This document shows positions 1 through 8,224 of a stretch of DNA of 13,791 bases, one piece after another; the first letter of the stretch is position 1, and each line of letters opens with the position of its first letter. This DNA comes from an uncultured Clostridia bacterium (lineage in GTDB: Bacteria > Bacillota > Clostridia > Christensenellales > UBA1242): positions 1 to 13,791 of the forward strand of contig CANQHS010000018.1 in the NCBI GenBank assembly GCA_947623795.1, in the 5' to 3' direction. A program made the translations under genes and the position numbers. The notes beneath the pieces were generated by a model. The model was not told where the DNA came from, did not search any database, and saw only the letters and a list, made by a program, of their open reading frames with translations.

Positions 1-289
1 CCAAAAGCACGCCGTCCACCATCTTTAAAACGCGCTCCACTTCGCCGCCAAAATCGGCATGGCCGGGAGTGTCCACAATATTAATTTTTGTGTTTTTGTA
101 GTGAACAGAGCAGTTTTTGGATAGAATTGTGATTCCGCGCTCACGTTCAAGTGCGTTTGAGTCCATAACTCTATCTTGCACCTCCTGATTTTCCCTAAAA
201 ACACCGCCCTGTTTAAGAAGGGCGTTAACCAAACTCGTTTTTCCATGGTCGACATGGGCTATGATTGCAATATTTCTTATGTCTGTCAT
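1..289 (-). CDS. typA: GTP-binding protein TypA/BipA, N-terminal part (cut by window edge)
   Basis: Ninety-six codons are visible from the ATG at 287-289, reading out of the window. TypA/BipA is a ribosome-associated translational GTPase of the elongation-factor family, linked in other bacteria to ribosome assembly and stress or low-temperature growth. The visible part is the first half of the G domain: P-loop AHVDHGKT (residues 11-18), the switch I element RGITI (51-55) and DTPGHADFGGEVERV starting at residue 73. The wording RVMDSN-x-LE-x-ERGITI separates TypA from LepA and EF-G. The start is set by MTDIRNIAII, the usual TypA N-terminus. No good Shine-Dalgarno lies near it; the nearest purine run, AGAAGA, is about 15 nt upstream. 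The gene diverges from the HU gene across an AT-rich 226-bp gap. Confidence 0.96.
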   Translation of the reverse strand, partial: MTDIRNIAIIAHVDHGKTSLVNALLKQGGVFRENQEVQDRVMDSNALERERGITILSKNCSVHYKNTKINIVDTPGHADFGGEVERVLKMVDGVLL

Positions 290-515
290 AATCTAATGAT
301 TGTTATCTTCTAGTAATTTATAAGGTAAAAAGCCTAAAAATATAGCAAAATAACAGAATTTCTCCTTTTAACTCGTCTATAATAGCACAAAAATATCTAA
401 AATGCACGGGTTTTAAGAAAAAATTTTAAAAAACATCTTAAATTTAGTTGATTTTTAATTTTCGATTTGCTAGCCTTTATATAGTTGAGAAATTCAACAA
501 GGAAAAGGAGAAATT
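290..515. other. AT-rich divergent intergenic region between typA and the HU gene
   Basis: Non-coding gap between two divergent genes. The plus-strand promoter for the HU gene is listed separately. For typA, a minus-strand extended -10 (TGC followed by TATATT, 347 down to 339) can be seen, but no convincing -35 lies at the right distance. I see no tRNA, riboswitch or long inverted repeat here. Confidence 0.6.
448..476 (+). promoter_or_regulatory. Putative promoter of the HU gene
   Basis: TTGATT at 448-453, a 17-bp spacer and TAGCCT at 471-476, preceded by TGC so that it makes an extended -10. An alternative -10, TATATA at 478-483, has only a weak -35. The start codon is at 516, with AGGAG at 506-510. 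Confidence 0.5.
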
Positions 516-803
516 ATGAAAACAATTAATTCTGGTGATTTTGCTAGACAAGTTGCAGAAGATTGCGGTCTTCCATTCGCACAAGTTAAAAAAGTTCTCG
601 ACACCGCTGGTGCAAGACTTAAACAAAATGTGAAAGAAGAAACCGAAATGCACTTCATTGGCTATTTCAACATTGGCATTAAGGCTAAAAAAGCAGGGGT
701 AAAACTTAATCCATTCACTGGTGAAAAAATTAAAGTTGCCGCTTGCAAAGTTCCTACAATTAAATTAAGTGCTTCTTTCAAACAATTGTTGAAGAAAAAG
801 TAA
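516..803 (+). CDS. HU-family DNA-binding protein
   Basis: 95 residues, the normal length for HU. HU/IHF proteins are nucleoid-associated dimers that bend and compact DNA with little sequence preference. The N-terminal helices are followed by the beta-arm region, with GYFNIGIKAKKAG (about residues 49-61) and NPFTGEKIKVAACKVPTIK (about 65-83). The latter matches the family signature (N-P-x-T-G-x-x-I-x-I-x-A-x-K-V-P). The C-terminus is lysine-rich (QLLKKK). The start ATG has AGGAG 5 nt upstream. The gene has its own promoter and a hairpin terminator right after the stop, so it is a single-gene unit. Whether it is the main HU or one of several paralogues cannot be told from this window. Confidence 0.95.
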   Translation: MKTINSGDFARQVAEDCGLPFAQVKKVLDTAGARLKQNVKEETEMHFIGYFNIGIKAKKAGVKLNPFTGEKIKVAACKVPTIKLSASFKQLLKKK

Positions 804-805
804 AA

Positions 806-829
806 TTAGCGGATTCTCCGCTTTTTTTA
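806..829 (+). terminator. Rho-independent terminator of the HU gene
   Basis: AGCGGA (808-813), loop TTC and TCCGCT (817-822) form a perfect 6-bp stem that runs into a T-tract. It begins 4 bases after the HU stop codon. Confidence 0.88.
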
Positions 830-881
830 TTTGCCTAAAACAAAAATATTTAAAATATGACAAAATTTTGCAACTATTTGT

Positions 882-910
882 TTGATATAAAAATTCTGTT
901 TTGTTATACT
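882..910 (+). promoter_or_regulatory. Strong promoter of the tail-bearing membrane protein gene
   Basis: TTGATA at 882-887, a 17-bp spacer and TATACT at 905-910, with TGT directly before the -10 (extended -10). This is close to the sigma-70/sigma-A consensus. It places the transcript start near 917. The ATG at 857 is therefore outside the transcript, and the ATG at 941, which has AGGGGG at 931-936, is the start. Confidence 0.82.
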
Positions 911-940
911 ATAAGTATCAATCGTTTTAAAGGGGGATTT

Positions 941-1705
941 ATGATAGAAAAAATTGCCATGTGGGGAGGCATTGCCGGAATTGTGGTTGCCTTGTTCGCA
1001 ATAATCATCTTGTTCTTGACAAGAAAAAATATTTTGGACATTTTACAAAAGGACGTCATTTTGTTCGATAGGAATTTTGAACTTAAAAAATCCGCAATCG
1101 AGCATTCATTTAGGCTCATTGATAGGCTTGAGCAAGATTCTGCCATCATCGCCGATCCAGTTTTTAAGCAAGAAGCAAAGGATTGCTATAACGAATTGCT
1201 TTGCGTTGTAAGTGACCTTAAAGTTGCATATATCTTCTATAATCTTGCAATAAAGGGCAATCGAATTATTTCAAACACAAAATATAAATTGCTTGCTAGA
1301 TACGATATCGGCCTAAGCAACAAACATGGCAAAAAAATTAAGAAAAGTGCCATAAACTACACTAACTTGCCAAATGAAAAAATTGTTCCAATCAGTAAAA
1401 TTGCGGAAACTGTTCCAGCCCAGCCAGCCGTTCCGCCTATTCAACCAACCACACCACTGCAACCAACCACACCACTGCAACCAGCAACACCCGTTCAACC
1501 AGCGCAACCCGTAAGGCCAGCACCTGTGCAAGCAAGCGCAATTCAACCTAAGCCGGTCGTTCCAGCAGCAAAACCAATCGTTCCAGCAGCAAAGCCAGTT
1601 GAGCCAAAACCCGTTGTTGCACCAAAGCCTGCTGCAAAACCAGCTGCAACAAAAACAACCGCGAAACCAGCAACAACCGCGAAAACAAAAACAACAAAAA
1701 AATAA
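941..1705 (+). CDS. Membrane-anchored protein with Pro/Ala/Lys-rich histone-like tail, unknown function
   Basis: 254 residues, not recognised as a named family. It has three parts: one transmembrane segment (about residues 9-27, flanked by RK at 28-29, which by the positive-inside rule puts the rest in the cytoplasm); a charged, helical-looking domain of about 130 residues (30-158); and a 96-residue low-complexity tail (159-254). The tail is built from Pro, Ala, Lys, Thr and Val, with short repeats (QPTTPL twice, VPAAKP twice, several AKPA) and ends TAKTKTTKK. Such tails resemble those of histone H1-like bacterial proteins and Pro-rich spacers. Nucleic-acid binding is possible but only inferred. 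There is no lipobox and no signal peptidase site that I can see. A near-consensus promoter and AGGGGG fix the start. It stands directly downstream of the HU gene but is transcribed separately. Confidence 0.8.
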   Translation: MIEKIAMWGGIAGIVVALFAIIILFLTRKNILDILQKDVILFDRNFELKKSAIEHSFRLIDRLEQDSAIIADPVFKQEAKDCYNELLCVVSDLKVAYIFYNLAIKGNRIISNTKYKLLARYDIGLSNKHGKKIKKSAINYTNLPNEKIVPISKIAETVPAQPAVPPIQPTTPLQPTTPLQPATPVQPAQPVRPAPVQASAIQPKPVVPAAKPIVPAAKPVEPKPVVAPKPAAKPAATKTTAKPATTAKTKTTKK

Positions 1706-1717
1706 GCTAAATTGAAA

Positions 1718-1747
1718 ACTAGAATCAAAAAATAGAATCAAAAAATA
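1718..1747 (+). repeat. Short tandem A-rich direct repeat
   Basis: The element TAGAATCAAAAAA occurs twice in a row between the stop of the tail-bearing gene and the shared terminator. It has no evident function and could be replication slippage. Confidence 0.55.
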
Positions 1748-1766
1748 GGGCTAAGCCCTATTTTTT
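1740..1766. terminator. Bidirectional terminator shared by convergent genes
   Basis: AAAAAATAGGGC (1740-1751), loop TAA, GCCCTATTTTTT (1755-1766): a perfect 12-bp hairpin with a T-tract on both strands. It can end transcription of the plus-strand membrane gene and of the long minus-strand operon. The stop codon (TAG) and last lysine codons of the YcxB-like gene are part of the stem. Confidence 0.92.
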
Positions 1767-2303
1767 CTTGTTGGATTTATACATAGATTTGTTTAAAAGT
1801 GTTTTAAGTTTATTTATATTGCCCGTTAAGTTTGCTTTTCTTAAAACCACAAATTCAATTTTATTGAACACCAAAATTAGCCTATCATTATCTTCGATGT
1901 AACTTGTGAGAGTTTTTAAATTGTGCACATTTTTTGCAACTTCATCATAGTTTTTTAGCATCGTTTCAGTGCATAGATTATCCTCAATTTTAATATAAAG
2001 ATAGTCCATTTCATCAAGTTTTTGTTTTTTAAAGGATTTCTTTTGTGAATTGACGAGCATGACAGGAATTAGCGAATAAAGGATTTCCAACACTCCAAGT
2101 GCGACAAGCAAAATGGCGTCCCAAACAATCGAGCGTTTAAAGACAATGTCCACAATGAGCATCCCCAACATCAAAATGAACAATATTGGGATGAGCACCG
2201 CAATAACTTTGTCTTGCGTTCGCTTTTGGGATTTGTAAACATACTTTGCTCCAATGATGCTGTCGCTCACCTCAAATTTATATTTACATTCAAAATAATT
2301 CAT
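1758..2303 (-). CDS. YcxB-like two-helix membrane protein
   Basis: 181 residues. A basic N-terminal stretch is followed by two transmembrane helices (about 33-53 and 60-83), a basic loop QKKSFKKQK and a soluble C-terminal domain (about 105-175). That domain contains RLILVFNKIEFVVLRKANL, the kind of strand-strand ending seen in YcxB-like proteins, a widespread family of unknown function. The assignment rests on the layout and this segment and is moderately secure. AAAGGAG at 2308-2314, 4 nt before the ATG, fixes the start. It is the last gene of the operon, 20 bp after the giant surface protein, and its stop lies inside the terminator hairpin. Its job next to a surface protein is not evident from the sequence. 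Confidence 0.8.
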   Translation of the reverse strand: MNYFECKYKFEVSDSIIGAKYVYKSQKRTQDKVIAVLIPILFILMLGMLIVDIVFKRSIVWDAILLVALGVLEILYSLIPVMLVNSQKKSFKKQKLDEMDYLYIKIEDNLCTETMLKNYDEVAKNVHNLKTLTSYIEDNDRLILVFNKIEFVVLRKANLTGNINKLKTLLNKSMYKSNKKK

Positions 2304-2323
2304 AAAACTCCTTTCGCCCGAAA

Positions 2324-5300
2324 CTAAATTTTTTCGTTCAAGCTATATTCGCGTTCCTTCTTTCGCCTTACGACAATGATGATGACAATGATTAGCACAA
2401 TCAAAAGGATTATTGACAAAACGATAAGCAAAATCTGCCACCAAGTTAACAACACTCGCTGTTGAGTGAAATAGAATGCGGAAATTTGTGTGTTGATTTG
2501 AGATAGGTTAATAATTATGCCATCGGATGTGTTTCTATAACCCACACTTCCCGTTTGCTGTCCGGTTAGATAGAACGCACCGGTCAAACTTTGAACATTT
2601 GGGAATTTTGCAAAGAGTTCGTTGCTTATCCTCAATTTTGTGCCATTAACATCGAATGTCAAAACATAGCCCACTGCAAAATCGTTCCTATCCAAATATC
2701 CCGCGATTGTGGAATAGATTTCGGTGTATTTGTTGCCATCCTTTAAGATTAGTTCGACATTTAATGTTGGCTTAACATAAGTTACATTTGAGCCCGATCT
2801 TATTGTGCTTATTGGAATCAAGTTGACCTTGCTTGGATCTGTTTTTCCAAGCTCGTTGAACACCTCAATTATTCCAACATTTGGAACAACTGCTTGCACT
2901 TTGTCCGGATATATGCTTGCCGTGAGCGTAATCAAATTTTTTGGCACTTCATAGTTCATAACGATTTCTGCTGGACCAATTAAAATGTCGGCATCCGTCA
3001 ATCGGATTTGTTTGTTGAGGCCAATATTTGCGCTTTCGAACACAAAATTTAATTTGCTTTTGGCCACGCCAAGTTGTTCATTCACATCATCGCTCAAACG
3101 CACATTTGTTGTGTCCACTGTGGCAGTGGTGTTGTTGTCAAAGAGCTTGTCTTGCGCTTTTAAATTATAAAGCAAAACGGACTTTCTTTTTATTGTCATG
3201 CAATTTAGGATTGTGACGCTATCGTTAGTGAGCACAAAGTTTCTGTTGTTTGGATAGCTATTGGATGGGTCCAAAGTGAGAAGAGATATCAAGATGTCAT
3301 ATTTTGCACCAAACAAGTTGCCCTCTCCGTCCGCGTTTGCATTAACGCCTTGAATTATTGCCTTTAACACCTCGCGGTCCTTCAAAAGCGAAAGTTGGCA
3401 ATCCACGCTGTTCACTTGCACATTCAAATTTTCGCCGCCAACAAAATATAAGCAAGAGAGCACATTTGAAACATTATAATCGCTTTTTCCGTCATAGACT
3501 TTTGCGTTCAACTCGCCCAAATCCCGTGCTTCAATTCTTATGTTTAGCGGGTCGATTTGCAAGATTATTCTATATGGCAAAACGATGTCTTTAAGCCAAG
3601 CGAATTTGCCCGTTGTGTTGAATTCTAGCGAAACAGGATATCTTCCAACATTTGTATGTCCGCCCGCATAGTGGATGTTATAAATAGGCTCGCCGCCATC
3701 ATCGCCCACAATTAAACTTTCAAGCAAAATTCGGTCCATAGTGATATCTGCATTTGTGCCGCTTGCTCCAATCGTCAATGTGCGCGGAATGCCGTTGCCA
3801 AATTCATCGCATCGGAAAGTTTTTGTGAATGTATAAGCATCGTCAACAAATGGCGCGCCATTGAGTTTAAGTTTTGGCATAACTTGCACAACAATCACGA
3901 GATTATCCACAAACATTGTGTTGATTGTGATTCTTGAAACTGACCTATCTGTATCTGGATTTTCAACAATCTCGCTTTTGTCCACTGTTATTCCATAGTA
4001 TGAATATCTCGATTCTGGAATTGGGTCGTTCAAATTTGTTGCCAAATAAACTTTTATTGTGTAGATTGTGAAATATTCGCTATAGTCCGGATTGTTAAAG
4101 CCACAAATGAATCTCGAGCTTGCCAAATATGTTAGAGTTGCATCGATATATGAAGAGTGGACATATGATGCCCCTTCGCCCTCAAATGTCATTTCAAATT
4201 TGTTAATGAGGCTGCCCTCGTCATGATAGAAACTTTCGTCCGAGATGTTAGTTGTTAGCCTAATTTGTTTGTTCGAAATTGAATAAGCATAATTAATTTG
4301 CAAAAGGGTTGCGTTTTCATCCTCGCTTAAAAGCGACATCATCTCAGCCAATCTAATTATATTCGTTTCAAAAACGCCATCGCTTATCAAGTTAAATCCA
4401 ACGCCACGCACATTTGCGATGTTGACAGACTTTAGTTCAATGCCTTGTGCCAGCCTATAATCATCCAAATTTTTTAGCCTTACAACAATGCGAATATTTT
4501 GGCTCATATTAAGAGTTACATTTTCAAGTTTTTCGCCAATGTGTGTGCCCGAATTGTCAACCAAATAAACTTCATAATCGGCAAAATTTGTCGGGTCAAT
4601 CACTTCGGATTTATAAGTTAAAGTTTTGTCCGCACTGCCTTTATTCAACAAGGTTATTTCGATTGTCTCATATTCAATATAGATGTTGATTGTGTCTCCC
4701 TTTTCCCCCTCAAGTTTGAACTCGCTTGGTGAGAATGAATCGAGAGTGAATCTATCTTGAAGTATGCTTATGCGGTTGTCCATTGAATCAAAATAATAGA
4801 TTTCCTTAAATCTATATCCGCTTGACCTAAACGCGTTTGCAACAATTGTTATGCTATCAAACATTGTGGCAGTGTTGGATATGCCGCTGTTTACATAAAC
4901 TAGCGGATTTCCTTGTTGCAAATCATAGAGCAAATTCAAATTATATTCGGTGAACATAACGCGATAAGACAACACTTCATTATAAATCAAATTGCTGATT
5001 GTAATCTCGCTAGAAGTATGCTCATAATATGGAACTCTTCCCGCAACAAGCCAGCCTTGCTCAACTGAAAAGCCAAAAGGCAATTCATTTAGAATTCTAA
5101 CAACAACATTCGCTCCATAAGGAATGTCATCAAATCGCAAACTGCGCCCAAATTGAATTGGGGTTAAAGTTTGCTCGTTCGCGCTTGCCTCCATATTAGG
5201 CAAAGTGAAATATTCGTCATACAAACTGCCTTTTGGGTTCGCAATTTCGAAATTGATTGTAATGCTATATGTGTGCAATGCGTATTCAACTCGCATGTTG

Positions 5301-8224
5301 ATTGTAACTTTGTCGTCCGCCTTAACGCCATATTCATTAAACCAATTTTCCATTTCTTCTGGCGTCATAACGCGGCTATATTCGCTTGTTGGATAGTCGT
5401 TCGTTTGCGCGAGATCAGAAATCAAATCATCGTCAAAATAAACGCTTGCAACATAATAGCCCGTTGGCATAGTGAATCTAATTATTGGCTGAGAAATCGA
5501 TAGACTCAATTCAAAATTTTCGTTTTCAACATCCGCGCCAACTTGCGCCACGTTTAAAGCATATTTAACTTCTTTAAAATTCAATTTTAAATATTTAACA
5601 TTGTCTGTGCTTGGAATATTTATTGTGAAAGTGTAGTTTTCGATTGTGATTGGAGAATCGCTAACAAAGGTGAAGATGTAGCTATCCAAATCATAGCCAA
5701 ATTTTATAAATGCTGGGTCAAGTGTAACAGTTAAATCGCCCGCTTGGACATCCACTGTGTAGTCTTCTTTAAGCGTAGGCTCATAACCTTCAATCATGCT
5801 TGTTGTGGAAAGTGTGAGAGTTGGATTCCCGTCCGCAAAAAATGTGTATGCATCCAAATTTGTCGAAATAACCAAAAGCGAAGTTTGCATCGAATAGACG
5901 ACCTTGATTTGCATATTGTCCCTAACAATTGTTGCCGTGTGGGAATATGTGTTTCCATCGAGCGTATAGTCAAGGCTGGTCCAATCATTTTCAGTGAAAC
6001 GGTTAAAAATATATTCGTCACTAATGCTAGTTGCGCTCAATTTAACTTTATCATATAATCTCAAATTTTTTACATTTATAACATGGCTATCCGCACCCGC
6101 GCTATCTAAAACGACCTCGCCATCTTTATAGTAGATGTCGCTCACATCGCTCTCTTGATTTGCATGACTTAGCGAAACATCAACAGTTGTGGTTGCCATA
6201 ATTTCGCTTCCCGTGTCGGTTGATGATGCGTTAATCACAAAATTGAATTCATAAAGCACATAATCCACAAGCAAGTTCACATCAATTGTGTTCGTGTTTT
6301 TATTTAACGCAGTTTCTAAAATCTCTTTTGTCAAAACAAAATTTAGGCTGTCCGCAAATTGAATTTCATCGTCAAAAATTTCATATTTTTCAAGTTTAAA
6401 TCCATTGTTTAATGTATATTCAATTACAATTGTGTCGCCAATTTTTATTGCGGACGAAAGAAGAATTTCATTCGTTTCAGTTGGAATAAGTTTGTCGGAA
6501 GAAAGCGCTGTTGCCGCATTGTTATTAATTAAAACCCGAAGCGAACTAAAGCCATAAATGTCGCCCTCGTTTTGCAGTTTTGCTTCATACAGTCCGCCAA
6601 TTTTTAAATCATAAGTTCGAATTGTGTATAGAAGCAAATATGTTTTGTTTTCTGGCTTGTCCGAATCCATAGTAACGGATAAATTGCCCGTTTCAATTTC
6701 GCTTGTTAGCGAATTTTTTCTTAAAAAGCCATAGAAAGTGTAGCCAAAATTTTGTGGCATTTTCATTACTTCAAAAGTGGCAGAATTCCCACGCGTTAAT
6801 GCCACTCTATTGGGCAAATTAAAATCGCCCACAACAGACACAATTTTTTCATTATCAAAAACAGCAAATTCAAAATCGATGTAATATTCAATCGATGTGT
6901 AGTTTATTTTTATAGCAAAATTTTTCGTTATGTTGTTGTAACTTTTGTCCTTATCAAGTGAATCGTCGATTGACGCAAAATTGTAATAGTCAAACAGCCT
7001 TGCATCCACAATTTTTGAAATTTTTTCGCCGCAAGAAATTTTAAATTCGTTGTTTGTGCTCTTAACAAAATATTTGCCGGTTGGCTTTTCGTCCTCAACA
7101 AAAGTGAAATCGGCGTTAAGCACTTTTATGCTCGACATAGCCAAATCGAAATCCGCATCTTCCGCCAAACTTTCGTCCAAATAAATGTTTATGTCGGCAA
7201 CGAACAAAGTTGTGTAATCAAAAGCGAGCGTGTTGATTCGATTTGTGTCGTTTTGAATTTCAAAATTGATGTTGACGCTCGTGGTTCTTGGAGTGTTTTC
7301 ATCGGTTGTAATCGCAAATGTGTTTTGTTCACCCTCAGACGACAAATCAACCTTTTCGCCATTCGCAAAAATGCTTGCTCGGTCAACAATTATGTTTATG
7401 TCCGAGTTTATATCTCCCACAATGTTCATGTTGAAATCGGCATTCACATTTTCGCCCAGTCTAAATCCGCCCAAAGTGTAGTCCACTTTAATCGCGCTAC
7501 CCGCATAATCGTGTTCGGTAAAAAGACTATCTTCATCAAAAATTAAATTGCCAAAATAATAATATTTTTCTCCAACGCTTAATATTGCATTTGTGTAAGT
7601 TGTTCTGTCCGCTGTGGTCTTATCCGCATAATAAACTTTTGCAAAAGTCAAATCGTCCACATGATAAAAACTTTCGTTTAAAATGTTTGTTAAATTGATG
7701 ATGTCCGTTATGTCCAAATTGTAATAAACATAATCATAAATTGGGTCAACGGTCAAATTTTCAAACACGTGCGAAATAACAAATTCGCTCTTTTCAAAAT
7801 CTCCGTTTCCGTCCTCGTCAATGAAGTTGATTGAAACGGGAATATTTAGTCCGCTTTTTGAAATTAAATTTGTGCTTATTTCGTTTTCGGAATCATATTT
7901 AATAAATTCGGTTTTAAATCCGTCACCTTCGCTTTGGTCATTATATGTAACTTGCCAGCCTAAAATTTTAAAGCCGTCATTTGCGTTTGCGGTCAAGGTT
8001 ACATCCCGCGCATCAAGTTTGAATTTTCCAATGCCCGAAGTTGTTCCAGCCTCATCTTCCCCCAAATAAATTTTTTCCCCGTCAAAAAGGAGATAGTCCG
8101 CCTTAAAATCGCCCTCGCCCAACGCAACAGCGGAAAGCGAAGAAAAATTAAAGACAAGCAAAAACATTAGCACACTTGCCGCCAACAAAAGGATTGAGAT
8201 TAAACTTATCCTAGTTTTTTTCAT
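2324..8224 (-). CDS. Giant secreted, C-terminally membrane-anchored surface protein with YDG-like domains
   Basis: 1966 residues. The N-terminus MKKTRISLISILLLAASVL continues to about residue 33 as a signal peptide or signal anchor. The C-terminus has one long hydrophobic helix (about 1928-1952), then RRKKERE and a short cytoplasmic tail. There is no LPxTG sorting motif, so the body is most likely outside the cell, held by this helix. The middle is acidic and beta-strand-like, with repeating modules of roughly 100-130 residues. Each has a strand such as VDYVLYEFNFVI, VKYALNVAQV, VEYALHTYSITI or EYNLNLLYDL, and a nearby G-[FY]-aromatic segment (GFKLEKYEI, GYRFKEIYYF, GYYVASVYF). Near the C-terminus, IEARDLGELNAKVYDGKSDY (about 1560-1580) and LKAQDKLFDNNTTATVD (about 1690-1706) look like YDG/MBG-type domains of bacterial adhesins. 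I count only six cysteines after the signal. The start was chosen as the ATG overlapping the trxB stop (ATGA), with AGAGGGG just upstream. Adhesion or matrix function is inferred; no enzymatic motif was seen. Confidence 0.88.
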   Translation of the reverse strand: MKKTRISLISILLLAASVLMFLLVFNFSSLSAVALGEGDFKADYLLFDGEKIYLGEDEAGTTSGIGKFKLDARDVTLTANANDGFKILGWQVTYNDQSEGDGFKTEFIKYDSENEISTNLISKSGLNIPVSINFIDEDGNGDFEKSEFVISHVFENLTVDPIYDYVYYNLDITDIINLTNILNESFYHVDDLTFAKVYYADKTTADRTTYTNAILSVGEKYYYFGNLIFDEDSLFTEHDYAGSAIKVDYTLGGFRLGENVNADFNMNIVGDINSDINIIVDRASIFANGEKVDLSSEGEQNTFAITTDENTPRTTSVNINFEIQNDTNRINTLAFDYTTLFVADINIYLDESLAEDADFDLAMSSIKVLNADFTFVEDEKPTGKYFVKSTNNEFKISCGEKISKIVDARLFDYYNFASIDDSLDKDKSYNNITKNFAIKINYTSIEYYIDFEFAVFDNEKIVSVVGDFNLPNRVALTRGNSATFEVMKMPQNFGYTFYGFLRKNSLTSEIETGNLSVTMDSDKPENKTYLLLYTIRTYDLKIGGLYEAKLQNEGDIYGFSSLRVLINNNAATALSSDKLIPTETNEILLSSAIKIGDTIVIEYTLNNGFKLEKYEIFDDEIQFADSLNFVLTKEILETALNKNTNTIDVNLLVDYVLYEFNFVINASSTDTGSEIMATTTVDVSLSHANQESDVSDIYYKDGEVVLDSAGADSHVINVKNLRLYDKVKLSATSISDEYIFNRFTENDWTSLDYTLDGNTYSHTATIVRDNMQIKVVYSMQTSLLVISTNLDAYTFFADGNPTLTLSTTSMIEGYEPTLKEDYTVDVQAGDLTVTLDPAFIKFGYDLDSYIFTFVSDSPITIENYTFTINIPSTDNVKYLKLNFKEVKYALNVAQVGADVENENFELSLSISQPIIRFTMPTGYYVASVYFDDDLISDLAQTNDYPTSEYSRVMTPEEMENWFNEYGVKADDKVTINMRVEYALHTYSITINFEIANPKGSLYDEYFTLPNMEASANEQTLTPIQFGRSLRFDDIPYGANVVVRILNELPFGFSVEQGWLVAGRVPYYEHTSSEITISNLIYNEVLSYRVMFTEYNLNLLYDLQQGNPLVYVNSGISNTATMFDSITIVANAFRSSGYRFKEIYYFDSMDNRISILQDRFTLDSFSPSEFKLEGEKGDTINIYIEYETIEITLLNKGSADKTLTYKSEVIDPTNFADYEVYLVDNSGTHIGEKLENVTLNMSQNIRIVVRLKNLDDYRLAQGIELKSVNIANVRGVGFNLISDGVFETNIIRLAEMMSLLSEDENATLLQINYAYSISNKQIRLTTNISDESFYHDEGSLINKFEMTFEGEGASYVHSSYIDATLTYLASSRFICGFNNPDYSEYFTIYTIKVYLATNLNDPIPESRYSYYGITVDKSEIVENPDTDRSVSRITINTMFVDNLVIVVQVMPKLKLNGAPFVDDAYTFTKTFRCDEFGNGIPRTLTIGASGTNADITMDRILLESLIVGDDGGEPIYNIHYAGGHTNVGRYPVSLEFNTTGKFAWLKDIVLPYRIILQIDPLNIRIEARDLGELNAKVYDGKSDYNVSNVLSCLYFVGGENLNVQVNSVDCQLSLLKDREVLKAIIQGVNANADGEGNLFGAKYDILISLLTLDPSNSYPNNRNFVLTNDSVTILNCMTIKRKSVLLYNLKAQDKLFDNNTTATVDTTNVRLSDDVNEQLGVAKSKLNFVFESANIGLNKQIRLTDADILIGPAEIVMNYEVPKNLITLTASIYPDKVQAVVPNVGIIEVFNELGKTDPSKVNLIPISTIRSGSNVTYVKPTLNVELILKDGNKYTEIYSTIAGYLDRNDFAVGYVLTFDVNGTKLRISNELFAKFPNVQSLTGAFYLTGQQTGSVGYRNTSDGIIINLSQINTQISAFYFTQQRVLLTWWQILLIVLSIILLIVLIIVIIIVVRRKKEREYSLNEKI

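Noticed and set aside
290..515. A tRNA, riboswitch or attenuator between typA and HU
   Set aside because: No cloverleaf, strong GC stem or terminator-antiterminator pair could be found; the stretch is plain AT-rich promoter DNA.
857..940. Upstream ATG extending the tail-bearing membrane protein by 28 residues
   Set aside because: A near-consensus promoter (882-910) lies inside this extension, and AGGGGG precedes the ATG at 941.
1313..1741. Antisense ORF of 142 codons, very rich in Trp, Cys and Leu
   Set aside because: It is the mirror of the CCA/GCA-rich Pro-Ala tail on the plus strand; it has no ribosome site, and its composition is explained by the repeat.
2985..8069. Numerous plus-strand ORFs of 60-110 codons inside the giant gene
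   Set aside because: They are shadows of the 5.9-kb minus-strand gene, with no promoter, ribosome site or family resemblance.
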